DNA of 64,000 bases, taken from positions 1-64,000 of the forward strand of contig JBBQTC010000005.1 of NCBI GenBank assembly GCA_038234785.1, read 5' to 3'. Source of the stretch: UBA668 sp038234785. GTDB taxonomy: Bacteria > Actinomycetota > Acidimicrobiia > Acidimicrobiales > Ilumatobacteraceae. Made by a program: the position numbers and the translations under genes. Within the stretch, counting starts at the first letter, position 1. Every line of letters starts with the position of its first letter. The notes beneath the pieces were generated by a model. That model worked only from the letters and a program-made list of their open reading frames with translations, was not told the DNA's origin and did no database searches. Shown here piece after piece: positions 47,548-56,971 of this stretch.

Positions 47548-49968
47548 ATGTACCGGTTTGGGGCCTGCGAGGTCGATCCGGCGCGCCGGGAGATCCGCAG
47601 TGGCGGCATCGCCGTGCACCTGGAGCCGCAAGCGTTCGACCTCCTCGTCCACCTCATCGAACAACGTGACCGAGTCATCACGAAGATGGAACTGCTCGAC
47701 GGGGTGTGGGGGCACCGCTTCGTGTCGGAGGCGAACCTCACCACGCGCATCAAGGAGATCCGGCGCGCGGTCGGGGACGATGGCGTCGCGCAGCACACGA
47801 TCCGCAACCTCCGCGGGCGCGGATATCGCTTCGTGGCCGAATTGGCGAACGCAGACGGGGGCGGGATCCTGCGCGCCAGTTCGGTCCAGCTCATCGGACG
47901 TGACGGCGACGAGGCGGCGGTCCAGGCGGCGCTCGGATCACAACCGCTCGTCACCATCACCGGCCCGGGTGGGGTCGGCAAGACCGCCCTCGCTCGCCGC
48001 ATGCTGGCAGACCCGACAGTTCGAGGGGTCGATGGCGGCCACTTCGTCGAACTGGGCGCGCTGGAAGCCGAGGCTGACGTGTTGTCGGCAGTCGCGCTCG
48101 CGCTCTCCGTCGCGGTCGACACCGCCCGACCCGCGACCACGCTCGCGGCGATCGGGCGGCTGGACGCGCTGATCGTGTTCGACAACTGTGAACACGTCGT
48201 CGACAGCGCCGCGGCCCTGATCGAACGACTGATCGCACTGCCCGATCGGGTCGTTCGCATCCTCGCCACGAGTCGTTCCCGACTGGCCATCGGTGGCGAG
48301 TGGGTCCACCATCTCGCACCATTGGAGCCGGCCGCAGCCGTGATGCTGTTCGACCGACGCGCGAGCGCCGCGTGGCGCGGGTGGGACCTCGACGCCACCG
48401 ACCACTCCAGAGTCGACGCGATGTTGGCCGGGCTCGACCGTCTCCCGCTGACCATCGAGATGGCAGCAGCCCGTCTCGGCTCGATGACCTTCGACGACAT
48501 CGAAGATGCGCTCGTCACCGGTGCGCCGGTGCTGCAGGTTTCACACCGTGGAAGCGGTCACCGGCATCGAAGCCTGGGATCCTTGGTCGCCTGGTCGATC
48601 GGCCTCCTCACCGACGAGCAACGTCGGGCGTTCGAGGACTGCTCCGTGTTCGCCGGCACCTTCACGGTCGATGACGCGGCCGCGGCGCTCGACACGGGCT
48701 CGACGACGGCGGTTCGACTCGCCGAACTGGTGGAACGTTCGCTCCTGGCAGCGGACCTGACCGCCCCGGCCGCGGGCTACCGGATGCTCCGCACGGTTCG
48801 ATCGTCCTCGGCCGAGGGGTTCGAGGCATCCGGTCGTGCCGACGAGGTGCGCGCCCGCCATGCGGCCCACTTCGCCGCGGTCGCGGCCGACGCAGATCGT
48901 CGTATCCGTTGCATCGACGAACTGTCCGGACGGCGCTCGATGGAAAGGATCGCGCCGGAACTCCGGATCGCCCACCGCTGGGCACGAGACCACGACCCGG
49001 CACTCGCCGACGCAATGTGCACGTCGCTGTTCTTGTTCAGCTATTCGTCGTTCTGGAACGAACCGGCCGAATGGGCTCACGCGCTCATCCTGTCCGAACC
49101 ACCGGTGCCGACACCGGGGGCGTACTTGCTCGAGGCCGGCGCGGAGGCGAACCGGGGCGACCTCGATGACGCGACGAGGCACGCTCGAGCACCATTGGCA
49201 TCGCCGGACCGACATGTCCAGGCCACCGCGTGGGAGATCATCGCTGACATCGCGATCTACGCCGGGGACTACGCCGGGACCATCGAAGCCACCGACGCAC
49301 TCCGCCGACTGGCGATCGGGGTCGATGACCCGCATCTTCACATCGTTGCGGAAGTGGACCGTGCGCTGGCCGAGGCGTTTCTCGGCGAGCCGCGCGACGG
49401 GCTCGGCCTCCTCGACGAGGTCGACACGAGACGTTGCTCGCCGTCGGACGCCGGCTGGCTGATCTACACACGAGGCGAGTTGCTGAGCGCGCTCGGAGAC
49501 TCAGCGGCCATCGACGCGTACACCTCAGCGATCGGGTTGGCCGACGAAGTGGGCAACCAATTCGTCGCCTCCGTCGCAGCCATGTCACTCGCCACCGAAC
49601 TGGTGAGGTGGGGTGAACGAGATCGGGCCCTCGACGAATACGCGGAGTGCCTGCGCGGGTACCTGCGCCACGGCAACCTGGCGCATGCATTGACCGCTCT
49701 CAGAAACCTCATCGAGCCGCTGCACGACAGCGGTGACACGCCAGCAGCAGTGACGTTGGCCGCAGCAACATCCGCCGACGGTCGCCGCGTCAGCTATGGA
49801 ACCGAAGCCGAACGCATGCCGGCCGTGATCGAACGGATCAAGAACTCGGTGGACAGCGAGGAGTTCGAGCGGTGGTGGTCGGCCGGTGCTGCTCTCGAGC
49901 TGGACGAGGCGATTCGCCTCGCAGCCGAATCCCTCGATCGCCGCGAGCCACCCACTGCGAAGCACTGA
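47548..49968 (+). CDS. Winged-helix/NTPase/TPR transcriptional regulator (LuxR/AfsR-like layout)
   Basis: The 806-residue protein has an N-terminal OmpR-type winged helix (residues 1-97: LTTRIKEIRRAVGDDG and RNLRGRGYRFV), a P-loop GPGGVGKTALA at 139-149 with DALIVFDNCEHV as Walker B, then a long helical region with TPR-like pairs (WEIIADIAIYAGDYAGTIEA). This is the large ATP-dependent regulator type. The ligand and targets are unknown; no pathway genes are adjacent. Confidence 0.88.
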   Translation: MYRFGACEVDPARREIRSGGIAVHLEPQAFDLLVHLIEQRDRVITKMELLDGVWGHRFVSEANLTTRIKEIRRAVGDDGVAQHTIRNLRGRGYRFVAELANADGGGILRASSVQLIGRDGDEAAVQAALGSQPLVTITGPGGVGKTALARRMLADPTVRGVDGGHFVELGALEAEADVLSAVALALSVAVDTARPATTLAAIGRLDALIVFDNCEHVVDSAAALIERLIALPDRVVRILATSRSRLAIGGEWVHHLAPLEPAAAVMLFDRRASAAWRGWDLDATDHSRVDAMLAGLDRLPLTIEMAAARLGSMTFDDIEDALVTGAPVLQVSHRGSGHRHRSLGSLVAWSIGLLTDEQRRAFEDCSVFAGTFTVDDAAAALDTGSTTAVRLAELVERSLLAADLTAPAAGYRMLRTVRSSSAEGFEASGRADEVRARHAAHFAAVAADADRRIRCIDELSGRRSMERIAPELRIAHRWARDHDPALADAMCTSLFLFSYSSFWNEPAEWAHALILSEPPVPTPGAYLLEAGAEANRGDLDDATRHARAPLASPDRHVQATAWEIIADIAIYAGDYAGTIEATDALRRLAIGVDDPHLHIVAEVDRALAEAFLGEPRDGLGLLDEVDTRRCSPSDAGWLIYTRGELLSALGDSAAIDAYTSAIGLADEVGNQFVASVAAMSLATELVRWGERDRALDEYAECLRGYLRHGNLAHALTALRNLIEPLHDSGDTPAAVTLAAATSADGRRVSYGTEAERMPAVIERIKNSVDSEEFERWWSAGAALELDEAIRLAAESLDRREPPTAKH

Positions 49969-50030
49969 TCCTCAGACAATCCTCAGGCAGCCCACGAGCA
50001 CGGGCGCCTCGAACGTGATCCCATCGATGC

Positions 50031-50972
50031 ATGGACATCACCACCCGTACCCCATGGCCCGCCAAGCGCACCACCGTCGTCACTGACGCCGGACTCGAGA
50101 CCTGGCTCCTGTTCGACCGAGGCGTGGATCTGCCCGCCTTCGCCGCATACCCGCTGGCCGCGACCGCCGCCGGTCGAGCATTGCTCACCGAGTACCTGCA
50201 GCACTATGCGGACATTGCCGCCTCGGTCGGCGCCGCCGTCGAGCTGGAGGCACCCACATGGCGGGCGAACCCGGACTGGGCGAAGGTGCTGGGGCACGAC
50301 CTCGACACGCTCGGCGCCTTCATCGACGACTGTGTGGAGGTGGTCGCCGGCCTGCGCACCACGTGGCAGGGCTACCAGGCGTTCCTGATCGGCGGCACCG
50401 TCGGCCCGCGTGGCGATGGCTACCGCGTCGACACCTCGATGAGCGTCGACCAGGCAGCTGACTACCACGCGTTCCAGGTCACCCGGATGGCCAATGCCGG
50501 CGTGGACGTCGTCACCGCACTCACGATGGGATACGTCGGAGAGGCGGCAGGGGTCGCCCTCGCGGCGAAGGCAGCTGGGGTTCCGTCCGTCGTGTCGTTC
50601 ACCGTCGAGACAGACGGACGGCTGCCTTCCGGTCTCGGCCTCGGCGAGGCGATCGAGGCGACGGACGCTGCGACCGGCGCCGCTCCGTTGCACTACATGA
50701 TCAACTGCGCACACCCGACGCACTTCGACCATGTGCTCGATCCTGCTGCGCCATGGGCTGGGCGGATCGGTGGCATCCGCGCGAACGCCTCCACCCTCAG
50801 CCACGCCGAACTCGACGAGATGGTCGAGCTCGATGCCGGTGATCCGGTGGATCTGGCGAATCGGTACGTGGCACTGCGCGATCAGTTGCCCGGTCTGCAC
50901 GTCGTGGGTGGCTGCTGCGGCACCGACCACCGTCACGTCGCAGCTATCGCATCCGCCTGGACGGGCGACTGA
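50031..50972 (+). CDS. Homocysteine S-methyltransferase family protein
   Basis: The 313-residue TIM-barrel protein has the zinc cysteines: one in YMINCAHPTHF and two in VVGGCCGTDHRH near the C-terminus, with ETWLLFDRGVDLPAFAAYPL at the start. It should transfer a methyl group from S-methylmethionine, SAM or a related donor to homocysteine or a similar thiol. It is short and lacks a cobalamin domain, so it is the MmuM/BHMT type. Confidence 0.9.
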   Translation: MDITTRTPWPAKRTTVVTDAGLETWLLFDRGVDLPAFAAYPLAATAAGRALLTEYLQHYADIAASVGAAVELEAPTWRANPDWAKVLGHDLDTLGAFIDDCVEVVAGLRTTWQGYQAFLIGGTVGPRGDGYRVDTSMSVDQAADYHAFQVTRMANAGVDVVTALTMGYVGEAAGVALAAKAAGVPSVVSFTVETDGRLPSGLGLGEAIEATDAATGAAPLHYMINCAHPTHFDHVLDPAAPWAGRIGGIRANASTLSHAELDEMVELDAGDPVDLANRYVALRDQLPGLHVVGGCCGTDHRHVAAIASAWTGD

Positions 50973-51112
50973 GCACAGAGTCGGACGACGCAGCCGGTTC
51001 CCTGACCCGGTGCAGCAACGCCCCCGGCCGAAGGTTCTGCGCCGATCGAGGTTGGGTGCGTCCATCCGCGCGAGTCCTCGCCGAATCTGCTCCAAGCTGT
51101 CGGTGACGCGCA

Positions 51113-51149
51113 AACGGCCCCGTCCCCAAGGAGGAGGGACGGGGCCGTT
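51113..51149. terminator. Strong hairpin terminator, bidirectional
   Basis: AACGGCCCCGTCCC (51113-51126) and GGGACGGGGCCGTT (51136-51149) form a perfect 14-bp stem with a 9-nt loop between the convergent methyltransferase and fasciclin genes. In the 187-bp gap nothing else is evident. Confidence 0.85.
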
Positions 51150-51159
51150 GCGTGGGAAG

Positions 51160-51798
51160 TCAGGCCGTGACGGGGCGACGGCGACGGCTGATGACCGTCG
51201 CGCCCGCACCGAGGACCAGCAGACCGCCGGCGATGAGTGCCATGTCGATGCTGCTCGCGCCAGTCGCGGGCATCTCACCCACCGGGGCAGCCGCAGCCGG
51301 GGGCAGGAGCACGCCGTCGATCACGTGGATGATGCCGTTGCAGGCCTGGATGTCGGTCGCCGTGACCTTCACCGAGTCGTTGAGGATCACTGAGCCGTCG
51401 ACGACCTTGATCGAGATCTTGGCGCCGTTCAGGGTGGTCGCCTCGCTCAGGGTCACCACGGTCGCGGCGGGAACCTCACCGGCAATCACGTGATACGTGA
51501 GCACGCTGGTCAGCAGCTCCTTGTCCGCGAGCAGCTGGTCGGCCGTCATCCCGAGGGCGGTCAGTGCAGCCGCGAACGCGTCGTTGGTCGGGGCCAGCAC
51601 CGTGGTCTTGGGGTCGTCGCACGAGTCGAAGGGGCCCACGAGATCGGCAGCAGTGAGGGCTGCCACGAGCGTGGAGAACTGCGGGTCACCGGACGCGATC
51701 TCCGCGATCGTCTGATCGGGTGCGGCGTTCGCGACGGGGGCGAATGCAAATGCGCCGACGGCGAGGGCGGCGGCCACGGTTGCGAGGGTCTTTTTCAT
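51160..51798 (-). CDS. Fasciclin-domain surface protein with MPATG sorting signal
   Basis: The 212-residue protein has a signal peptide (KKTLATVAAALAVGAFAF and ANAA), one fasciclin domain with TTVLAPTNDAFAA and VLTYHVIAG and the terminal IHVIDGVLLPP, then a C-terminal MPATG followed by a hydrophobic helix and RRRRP. That tail is a sortase-type cell-wall anchor. It probably mediates adhesion. It ends at the strong terminator just downstream. Confidence 0.9.
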   Translation of the reverse strand: MKKTLATVAAALAVGAFAFAPVANAAPDQTIAEIASGDPQFSTLVAALTAADLVGPFDSCDDPKTTVLAPTNDAFAAALTALGMTADQLLADKELLTSVLTYHVIAGEVPAATVVTLSEATTLNGAKISIKVVDGSVILNDSVKVTATDIQACNGIIHVIDGVLLPPAAAAPVGEMPATGASSIDMALIAGGLLVLGAGATVISRRRRPVTA

Positions 51799-51890
51799 CG
51801 GAAGCTCTCTCCTGGGTCGTCGTGATCGACTCGTTGCCGATCAGCGTTGCCGAGTGTTCGGAGCCACCGCCCTTCCGGATTGTTTTAGTG

Positions 51891-53285
51891 CTAAGAATTT
51901 TCGGCGAACCAGTTGGCATGGAAACCGATCGGAACCCGGCCGGCCATCTGGATGCGAGCCACCGGTTCAGCTGCGATGTCCTGGGCGTCGAGAATGACGA
52001 GTTCCGATCGCTCGGAGACGCGGTCGGTCACGAAGGTCATCAGCCAGCCGTCGTCCTCGGCGGTTCCTTCCGGGTCGGGAACGAACACGTGCTCTCCGCT
52101 GACCTCCGTGTCGGCGTAGTAGTGCGACGCGCGTTCCCCGGTCGAGAAGTCGTACTTCACCACGCCTTCGAAGTCGAACTCGAAGTCCCACGTGCGTTGA
52201 GGACAGTTGTACGCAAATCGAGAGGGCCGGCCGATGAAACGCTCGTTGATGCGAGGGAACTCTCCGGCGAGGTCGTCGGTCTGCTCGTCCCTGACGAGGC
52301 CCGTCGACAGATCGATGACCCATCGCCACGGCATCGGCTCGCGGGCGGCGCCCGGATTCTCGAACTGAAAACCACCGGGCATGTCCTCCATACGAGGGGC
52401 GCGGATCTCGATGCTGTTGCCGGACTCCCACGCGTTCCAGAAGTGGACGACGTAGCAGTTCGGCATCTCGAACCACCGGATGTCGGCATTGCTGCCACCA
52501 CGGGGGAGGACACCGATCCGGCTGCCGTTGTCCGGTCGCCAGTTCATCGGGTCTCTCCCCGCGAACATCTCCGGCAGGTCGAAGACCGCCGGTGTGTCGA
52601 AGAAGACCGCGTAGTGCTCGGTGATCACGAAGTCGTGGATCATCACCGGTGCCGGCAGGTCGAGGTCGGCGCTGTGGATCAGCTCCCCTGCCGCGTTCAC
52701 CTCGTGATAGCGGAGGTACGGCGCGACAGGGCTGTAGCCGAAGAACAGCATGTCGCCGGACACGGGGTCCACCTTCGGGTGCGCCGTCATCGGACCGCGC
52801 AGCTTGCCACCGAACGTCCACTCGCCGATCGTGCGCAGGTCCCGGTCGAACTCGGTGGGCGGGCATGCCTCGAGCAGGGCGAACTGACGGCCGGCGTGGC
52901 GAACGGTGGCCGTGTTGCCGGTGTTCTTCAACATTCCGCCGTCGGCCAACACATCCGGCTCCGGGATGCGGAAGTTGCTCATGCCGCCGTAGCAGGCATG
53001 GCCGCGGGCGCGTTCGGCGAGCAACCCGCACGACTCCAACCAGCGGTTGCGATAGCTCGCTGCGCCGTCTCGCAGGTAGACCGCGTGGAGCATGCCGTCG
53101 CCGTCGAAGGGGTGATACGCCCCGAGTGGCGCGAACTGCGGGTTCGGCCCGGTGCGTACGAACATTCCGGACAACCCCGCCGGGATCTCGCCGATCACCT
53201 TCAGGTCGTGATCGTCACGCTCCTCCTGCACCGGAGCCATGAGCCCCTCGAGAAATGGTGTGCGCCAGGTGTCGAGCTCGGTCAT
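51891..53285 (-). CDS. Carotenoid oxygenase (carotenoid cleavage dioxygenase family)
   Basis: The 464-residue beta-propeller enzyme has the four Fe-ligand histidines of the family: H169 (MTAHPK), H217 (VMIHDFV), H281 (VVHFWNAW) and H456 (GFHANWF), and the start FVRTGPNPQFAP. It should cleave a carotenoid, stilbene or apocarotenoid with O2. It has no signal peptide. No carotenoid synthesis genes are nearby. Bases 51799-51890 after it hold no gene. Confidence 0.92.
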   Translation of the reverse strand: MTELDTWRTPFLEGLMAPVQEERDDHDLKVIGEIPAGLSGMFVRTGPNPQFAPLGAYHPFDGDGMLHAVYLRDGAASYRNRWLESCGLLAERARGHACYGGMSNFRIPEPDVLADGGMLKNTGNTATVRHAGRQFALLEACPPTEFDRDLRTIGEWTFGGKLRGPMTAHPKVDPVSGDMLFFGYSPVAPYLRYHEVNAAGELIHSADLDLPAPVMIHDFVITEHYAVFFDTPAVFDLPEMFAGRDPMNWRPDNGSRIGVLPRGGSNADIRWFEMPNCYVVHFWNAWESGNSIEIRAPRMEDMPGGFQFENPGAAREPMPWRWVIDLSTGLVRDEQTDDLAGEFPRINERFIGRPSRFAYNCPQRTWDFEFDFEGVVKYDFSTGERASHYYADTEVSGEHVFVPDPEGTAEDDGWLMTFVTDRVSERSELVILDAQDIAAEPVARIQMAGRVPIGFHANWFAENS

Positions 53286-53370
53286 GCCAATGCCCCCTCG
53301 TCGAGATGGTTGCGGGCAGCGTAGTCAGCGCATGGAAATCGGCTGACGACTGCTCTTCGCGGCGTGGCGC

Positions 53371-53400
53371 TTGACATTCAACCGTATGGTTGAATATAGT
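53371..53400 (+). promoter_or_regulatory. Promoter with ArsR operator filling the -35/-10 spacer
   Basis: TTGACA (53371-53376) and TATAGT (53395-53400) are separated by exactly 18 bp, and those 18 bp are the palindrome TTCAACCGTATGGTTGAA (53377-53394). The GTG at 53408 is 8 bp after the -10, so the mRNA is predicted to be leaderless. A bound dimer would block polymerase completely. Confidence 0.8.
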
Positions 53401-53407
53401 GGCGATC

Positions 53408-53755
53408 GTGTCAACGCTGATGGAGACCACGGAGGTCACGACCTTCCGAGCACTGGGCGATCCCGTGCGTTCGGGAATCGTGGAGTACCTGAGTGCGACG
53501 GACGGTGCGACCGTCAACGAACTTGCGGCGCTGTTCCCGATCTCCTTGCAGGCGGTGTCCAAGCACATCAAGGTCCTCCAGGCCGCCGGACTGGTGAGCC
53601 AGCGCCGCGAGGGCCGCGAGCGGCCGGTGCGCCTCGAGCAGCAACAGGTGGCCTCGGCCGGTGGATGGCTCGATGCACGGCTGCGGCAACTGGAACGCCG
53701 ATACGAACGTCTCGATCAGGTCCTCGCCGACCTCCAGGAAGGAACACCCACATGA
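53408..53755 (+). CDS. ArsR-family transcriptional regulator
   Basis: The protein of about 115 residues has the winged helix LFPISLQAVSKHIKVLQAAG after FRALGDPVRSGIVEYL. No metal cysteines are present. I start at the GTG where transcription should begin; the ATG at 53420 is an alternative. It overlaps the SRPBCC gene (ATGA) and probably represses itself through the palindrome in its promoter. Confidence 0.88.
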   Translation: MSTLMETTEVTTFRALGDPVRSGIVEYLSATDGATVNELAALFPISLQAVSKHIKVLQAAGLVSQRREGRERPVRLEQQQVASAGGWLDARLRQLERRYERLDQVLADLQEGTPT

Positions 53756-54234
53756 CCACCTCCAATCCCACCGTCCACGCCCGAGCGGGCGACATGTCAC
53801 TGTCGTTCTCCCGCGAGTTCGACGCGCCCGCGGCACTCGTGTTCCGCGCCCACACCGAGCCTGACCTCTTCGTCCGCTGGATGGGTCCGAACGGCACCAC
53901 CTGCAACGTGCAGCGCTTCGATGCCACGACCGCCGGCGCGTTTCACTACTCGATCCTCGGTGGCGGACAGGCGTACACGTTCTTCGGTTCCTACCATCAC
54001 GTCGCGGCTCCCGACCGGATCGTGCACACCTGGGAGTTCGAAGGCGACCCGGGCCGCACCACCCTGGAGACACTCCGCTTCGTCGACCTCGAAGGTGGCC
54101 GTTGTCGGCTCGAGGGGGTGTCGATCTACACCTCGGTCGACCACTGCACCGAGATGCTCGAATTCGACGAGACCGGCGACGGCATGGACGAGAACTTCCA
54201 GCGGCTCGACGAGGTCCTGTCACAGCTGACGTGA
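53752..54234 (+). CDS. AHSA1/SRPBCC-domain protein
   Basis: The 160-residue protein has the AHSA1 pattern LSFSREFDAPAALVFRAHTE, then LFVRWMGPNGTTCNVQRFD and the terminal helix GMDENFQRLDEVLSQL. It is likely a small-molecule-binding helix-grip protein. It is co-transcribed with the ArsR regulator, the same pairing as at 37.0-38.4 kb but without the fused isomerase domain. Confidence 0.9.
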   Translation: MTTSNPTVHARAGDMSLSFSREFDAPAALVFRAHTEPDLFVRWMGPNGTTCNVQRFDATTAGAFHYSILGGGQAYTFFGSYHHVAAPDRIVHTWEFEGDPGRTTLETLRFVDLEGGRCRLEGVSIYTSVDHCTEMLEFDETGDGMDENFQRLDEVLSQLT

Positions 54235-54346
54235 TCGCGCCGAGGCGCCACAGCCCCAGCAGGTTGTCGAAATCCGCACCGCTCGTTCGTCGCACTACAA
54301 AGGGCGGCCGACCGTAACGCCCAGAGCCACAGGAGAATCACCAGAG

Positions 54347-54676
54347 ATGAAGTACCTGATCTTCGTGATCGACGAGACCACCGGCTCGGCAACCCCCGCC
54401 GAGATGACGGACATCGACGCGTTCAACCAACGGCTCGTGTCCGATGGCCATTGGATCCTTGCCGGCGGCCTCGCGTCGCCGGGCGCAGCCACTCTCATCG
54501 ACGGCCGCGGCGAACGACCGGTGTTCATGGACGGCCCGTTCATCGAGTCGAAGGAGTACTACGCGGGCTTCTGGGTCATCGATGCACCAGATCCGGAAGC
54601 GGCCCGCGAACTCGCGGCCGCGGGCTCGAAGAGCTGCAATCGGAAGGTCGAGCTGCGCCCGTTCTTGGGCGAGTGA
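54347..54676 (+). CDS. YCII-related domain protein
   Basis: The 109-residue protein starts MKYLIFVIDETTGSATPAEM and has GLASPGAATLIDGRGE and VMDGPFIESKEYYAGFWVID-like strands of the YCII family (here VFMDGPFIESKEYYAGF). Such proteins often accompany ECF sigma or AHSA1 genes; the function is not established. It follows the AHSA1 gene by 112 bp. Confidence 0.88.
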   Translation: MKYLIFVIDETTGSATPAEMTDIDAFNQRLVSDGHWILAGGLASPGAATLIDGRGERPVFMDGPFIESKEYYAGFWVIDAPDPEAARELAAAGSKSCNRKVELRPFLGE

Positions 54677-54770
54677 TACCCAGGCGGTCGGCGCTGCTGG
54701 CTCAGGCGTGGACAGCGGCGGCCGACCAGCACACCGGTGCTGTCCGGCCGGCGAGGTCCCTGGGGTTGTC

Positions 54771-55781
54771 TCAGAACTCGAAGACGAGGCGAGCCGGCAC
54801 CTTGCCCGAGAGAACCTCGGCCATGGCTTCGTTGACCTCCTCGATCTTGCGGGTCTCGGAGATCACCTTCGTCCTGCCGGCCGCGTGGAGCGCGAACACC
54901 TCGGCGAGGTCTTGGCGGGTTCCCACGATCGATCCGATGATGGAGATGCCCTTGATGACTGTGTCGAAGATGGGGATGCTCATCGTTGCCTCGGCCGGCA
55001 AGGCAACACAGATCAGTCGTCCACCGCGCCGCAACGAGGCGAAGGCCTGTTCGAACACCTTTGTCGACGCGGCGAGGACAAGGGCGACATCGGCGCCTCC
55101 GAGCTGTTGGATCGCCTCCACCGGATCGACCTCGGCCGCGTTCACGGTGCGGTCGGCGCCGAGCTGGGTTGCGAGATCGAGCTTCTCCGTCTCGATGTCG
55201 ACGGCGATCACGATGCCGCCCATGATGCGTGCGTATTGGACGGCGAGGTGGCCGAGGCCGCCGATGCCGAAGACGGCGACATTCTCGGTGGGGACGATCT
55301 TTGCGACCTTGAGCGCCTTGTAGGTGGTCAGGCCGGCGCAGGAGAGCGGAGCAGCGTCGACCGACGAGATCCCTTCGGGGACCGCGACGACGTACTTGGC
55401 GCTCGCAACGGCGTAGTCGGAGAAGGCACCATCGATCGAATATCCGCTGTCCTGCTGACTCTCGCAGAGGGTCTCGCGTCCGTCGATGCAGTATCGACAC
55501 TCGCCACAGGCATCTCCGAGCCAGGCGATGGCGACGCGGTCTCCCACGGCGCGGTTGGTGACTCCGGCGCCCAACTTCTCGACGCGGCCGATGCCTTCGT
55601 GGCCGGGTACGAACGGGAGGGTGGGTTTGAACGGCCAGTCGCCGTTGGCCGCGTGGATGTCGGTGTGGCACAGCCCGCACGCCTCGATACGGACCAGGAC
55701 TTGACCGGGGCCGGGTTCGGGCACACCGCGTTCCACGATGGTGAGCCGTTCAGTGAACTTGGTGACCAGCGCTGACGTCAT
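54771..55781 (-). CDS. Zinc-dependent alcohol dehydrogenase
   Basis: The 336-residue medium-chain dehydrogenase has catalytic-zinc residues C38 (GLCHTD), H61-E62 (GHEGIG) and a later Cys in LSCAG, the structural-zinc set C92, C95, C98 and C106 (CGECRYC and LC), and the NAD motif FGIGGLGHLA. It belongs to the AdhP/AdhA type that oxidises primary alcohols or reduces aldehydes. It is 39 bp after the stress operon and may be co-regulated or separate. Confidence 0.92.
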   Translation of the reverse strand: MTSALVTKFTERLTIVERGVPEPGPGQVLVRIEACGLCHTDIHAANGDWPFKPTLPFVPGHEGIGRVEKLGAGVTNRAVGDRVAIAWLGDACGECRYCIDGRETLCESQQDSGYSIDGAFSDYAVASAKYVVAVPEGISSVDAAPLSCAGLTTYKALKVAKIVPTENVAVFGIGGLGHLAVQYARIMGGIVIAVDIETEKLDLATQLGADRTVNAAEVDPVEAIQQLGGADVALVLAASTKVFEQAFASLRRGGRLICVALPAEATMSIPIFDTVIKGISIIGSIVGTRQDLAEVFALHAAGRTKVISETRKIEEVNEAMAEVLSGKVPARLVFEF

Positions 55782-55820
55782 GGGGAGGACCCTTTCGTTG
55801 GTTGTGATGAGACGGGAGGA

Positions 55821-56495
55821 CTACTTGGGGGCGTCGACGACGAGTACGGCGAAGTCCGCCTTCTCGAGCAGATGTCGTTCGACGGAACCGGACGCCAGGT
55901 GGCTGAGCCATCCTCGGGTGTCGGCGCCGATCACCACGACGTCCGCATGGTGCTGATGCGCGGCGCGCACGATGGCGGTGGTGGCATCGCCCACATCGCC
56001 GAGTGCGGTCGCCTGAGCCAGACCCCCGTTGCGAGCGAGCGTTGCGGCTTCGCCCGAAGCTCGCGCGACGGCCGCCTCGACCAACTCTCTCGGGGCGCTG
56101 TCGACCCCGATGCGTTCGGTCCATCTCGACGCTCCGGCGATCGGCCAGACGTCGGCCCAGCTCATCTCGGTGTCCGGCCCCGGGCCGACGTTGATCGCCA
56201 GGTAGACCGCGTGCTCACCGAACAGTCGGTGCGCGGTGGTCACGACGCGTTCCGAGATCGATGCTCCATCGACCGCGATCAGCACCGTCGGTCCGTTCGT
56301 CACCGAGCCCGCGGTCACGACGTCGTCGGGGTCAGAGGTCGCTTCGCCGACGCGGCGCCGGGTGCCCAGTACGCCGCCCGTGTCCATCCCTCGACCGGAC
56401 AGGATCGTTTCGACCGAGACGATCTCGTCGGTTCCGGCCGGATGGCCGGGCGGGTAGTCGTCGACGAGGCTGTCGTCCGGTTCTCCGTAGATCAT
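55821..56495 (-). CDS. Universal stress protein (UspA family) with long N-terminal extension
   Basis: The 224-residue protein has a UspA domain from about residue 69 (PTVLIAVDGASISERVV) ending in the ATP-binding glycine pattern GADTRGWLSHLASGSVERHL. The first 68 residues form a polar extension of unknown function. Its ATG overlaps the stop of the gene upstream. It is the third gene of the three-gene stress operon. Confidence 0.88.
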   Translation of the reverse strand: MIYGEPDDSLVDDYPPGHPAGTDEIVSVETILSGRGMDTGGVLGTRRRVGEATSDPDDVVTAGSVTNGPTVLIAVDGASISERVVTTAHRLFGEHAVYLAINVGPGPDTEMSWADVWPIAGASRWTERIGVDSAPRELVEAAVARASGEAATLARNGGLAQATALGDVGDATTAIVRAAHQHHADVVVIGADTRGWLSHLASGSVERHLLEKADFAVLVVDAPK

Positions 56496-56971
56496 GAGTG
56501 TTCTCCTTGTTGAGGAATCGGTACGACCAAGGTTGCGATGGCGGAACCGAGCAACGATGCGGGTAACGACTTCGCGGCACCAGCCGTGACCAGTGCCCGA
56601 TACACACCGCGCGCCGTGATCAACCTGGGCTCGCGGTCCATCACCACGGCCAGATCCCACCCGGTCTCGATGACCGACAACGCCGCGTCGCTCAGTCGCA
56701 TCTCCGCGTCGAAGACCGGGAGCACCGGATAGTCATCTGGTGCGAGGACGGCGTCGGGGCCTGAACAACTGCGAACTGCGCTCGCCACCATCGCGGGAAC
56801 CGTGACGTGGCGGATCACCTCACCATCGAGCAGACCACAGCTCACGAACGGGCCGATCATCATCAGCTCCCAGGGCACGTGCCACAGCGTGCCCGATGCC
56901 AGCACCACGACGTCCTCGGACGGAAGCGCAGCCACGGTCGGGACCGCCCTGTGAAATGACACGGCGCTCAC
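56492..56971 (-). CDS. Hypothetical protein (159 aa) with CBS-like helices
   Basis: The 159-residue frame starts at a GTG overlapping the previous stop (GTGA) and has VVVLASGTLWHVPWELMMIG, then a VFDAEMRLSDAALSVIETGW and VVMDREPRLITARGVYRAL segment that resembles one CBS repeat (a strand-helix unit). It probably binds a nucleotide in the stress response, but this is inference. Frame assignment is supported by the overlaps on both sides. Confidence 0.6.
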   Translation of the reverse strand: MSAVSFHRAVPTVAALPSEDVVVLASGTLWHVPWELMMIGPFVSCGLLDGEVIRHVTVPAMVASAVRSCSGPDAVLAPDDYPVLPVFDAEMRLSDAALSVIETGWDLAVVMDREPRLITARGVYRALVTAGAAKSLPASLLGSAIATLVVPIPQQGEHS

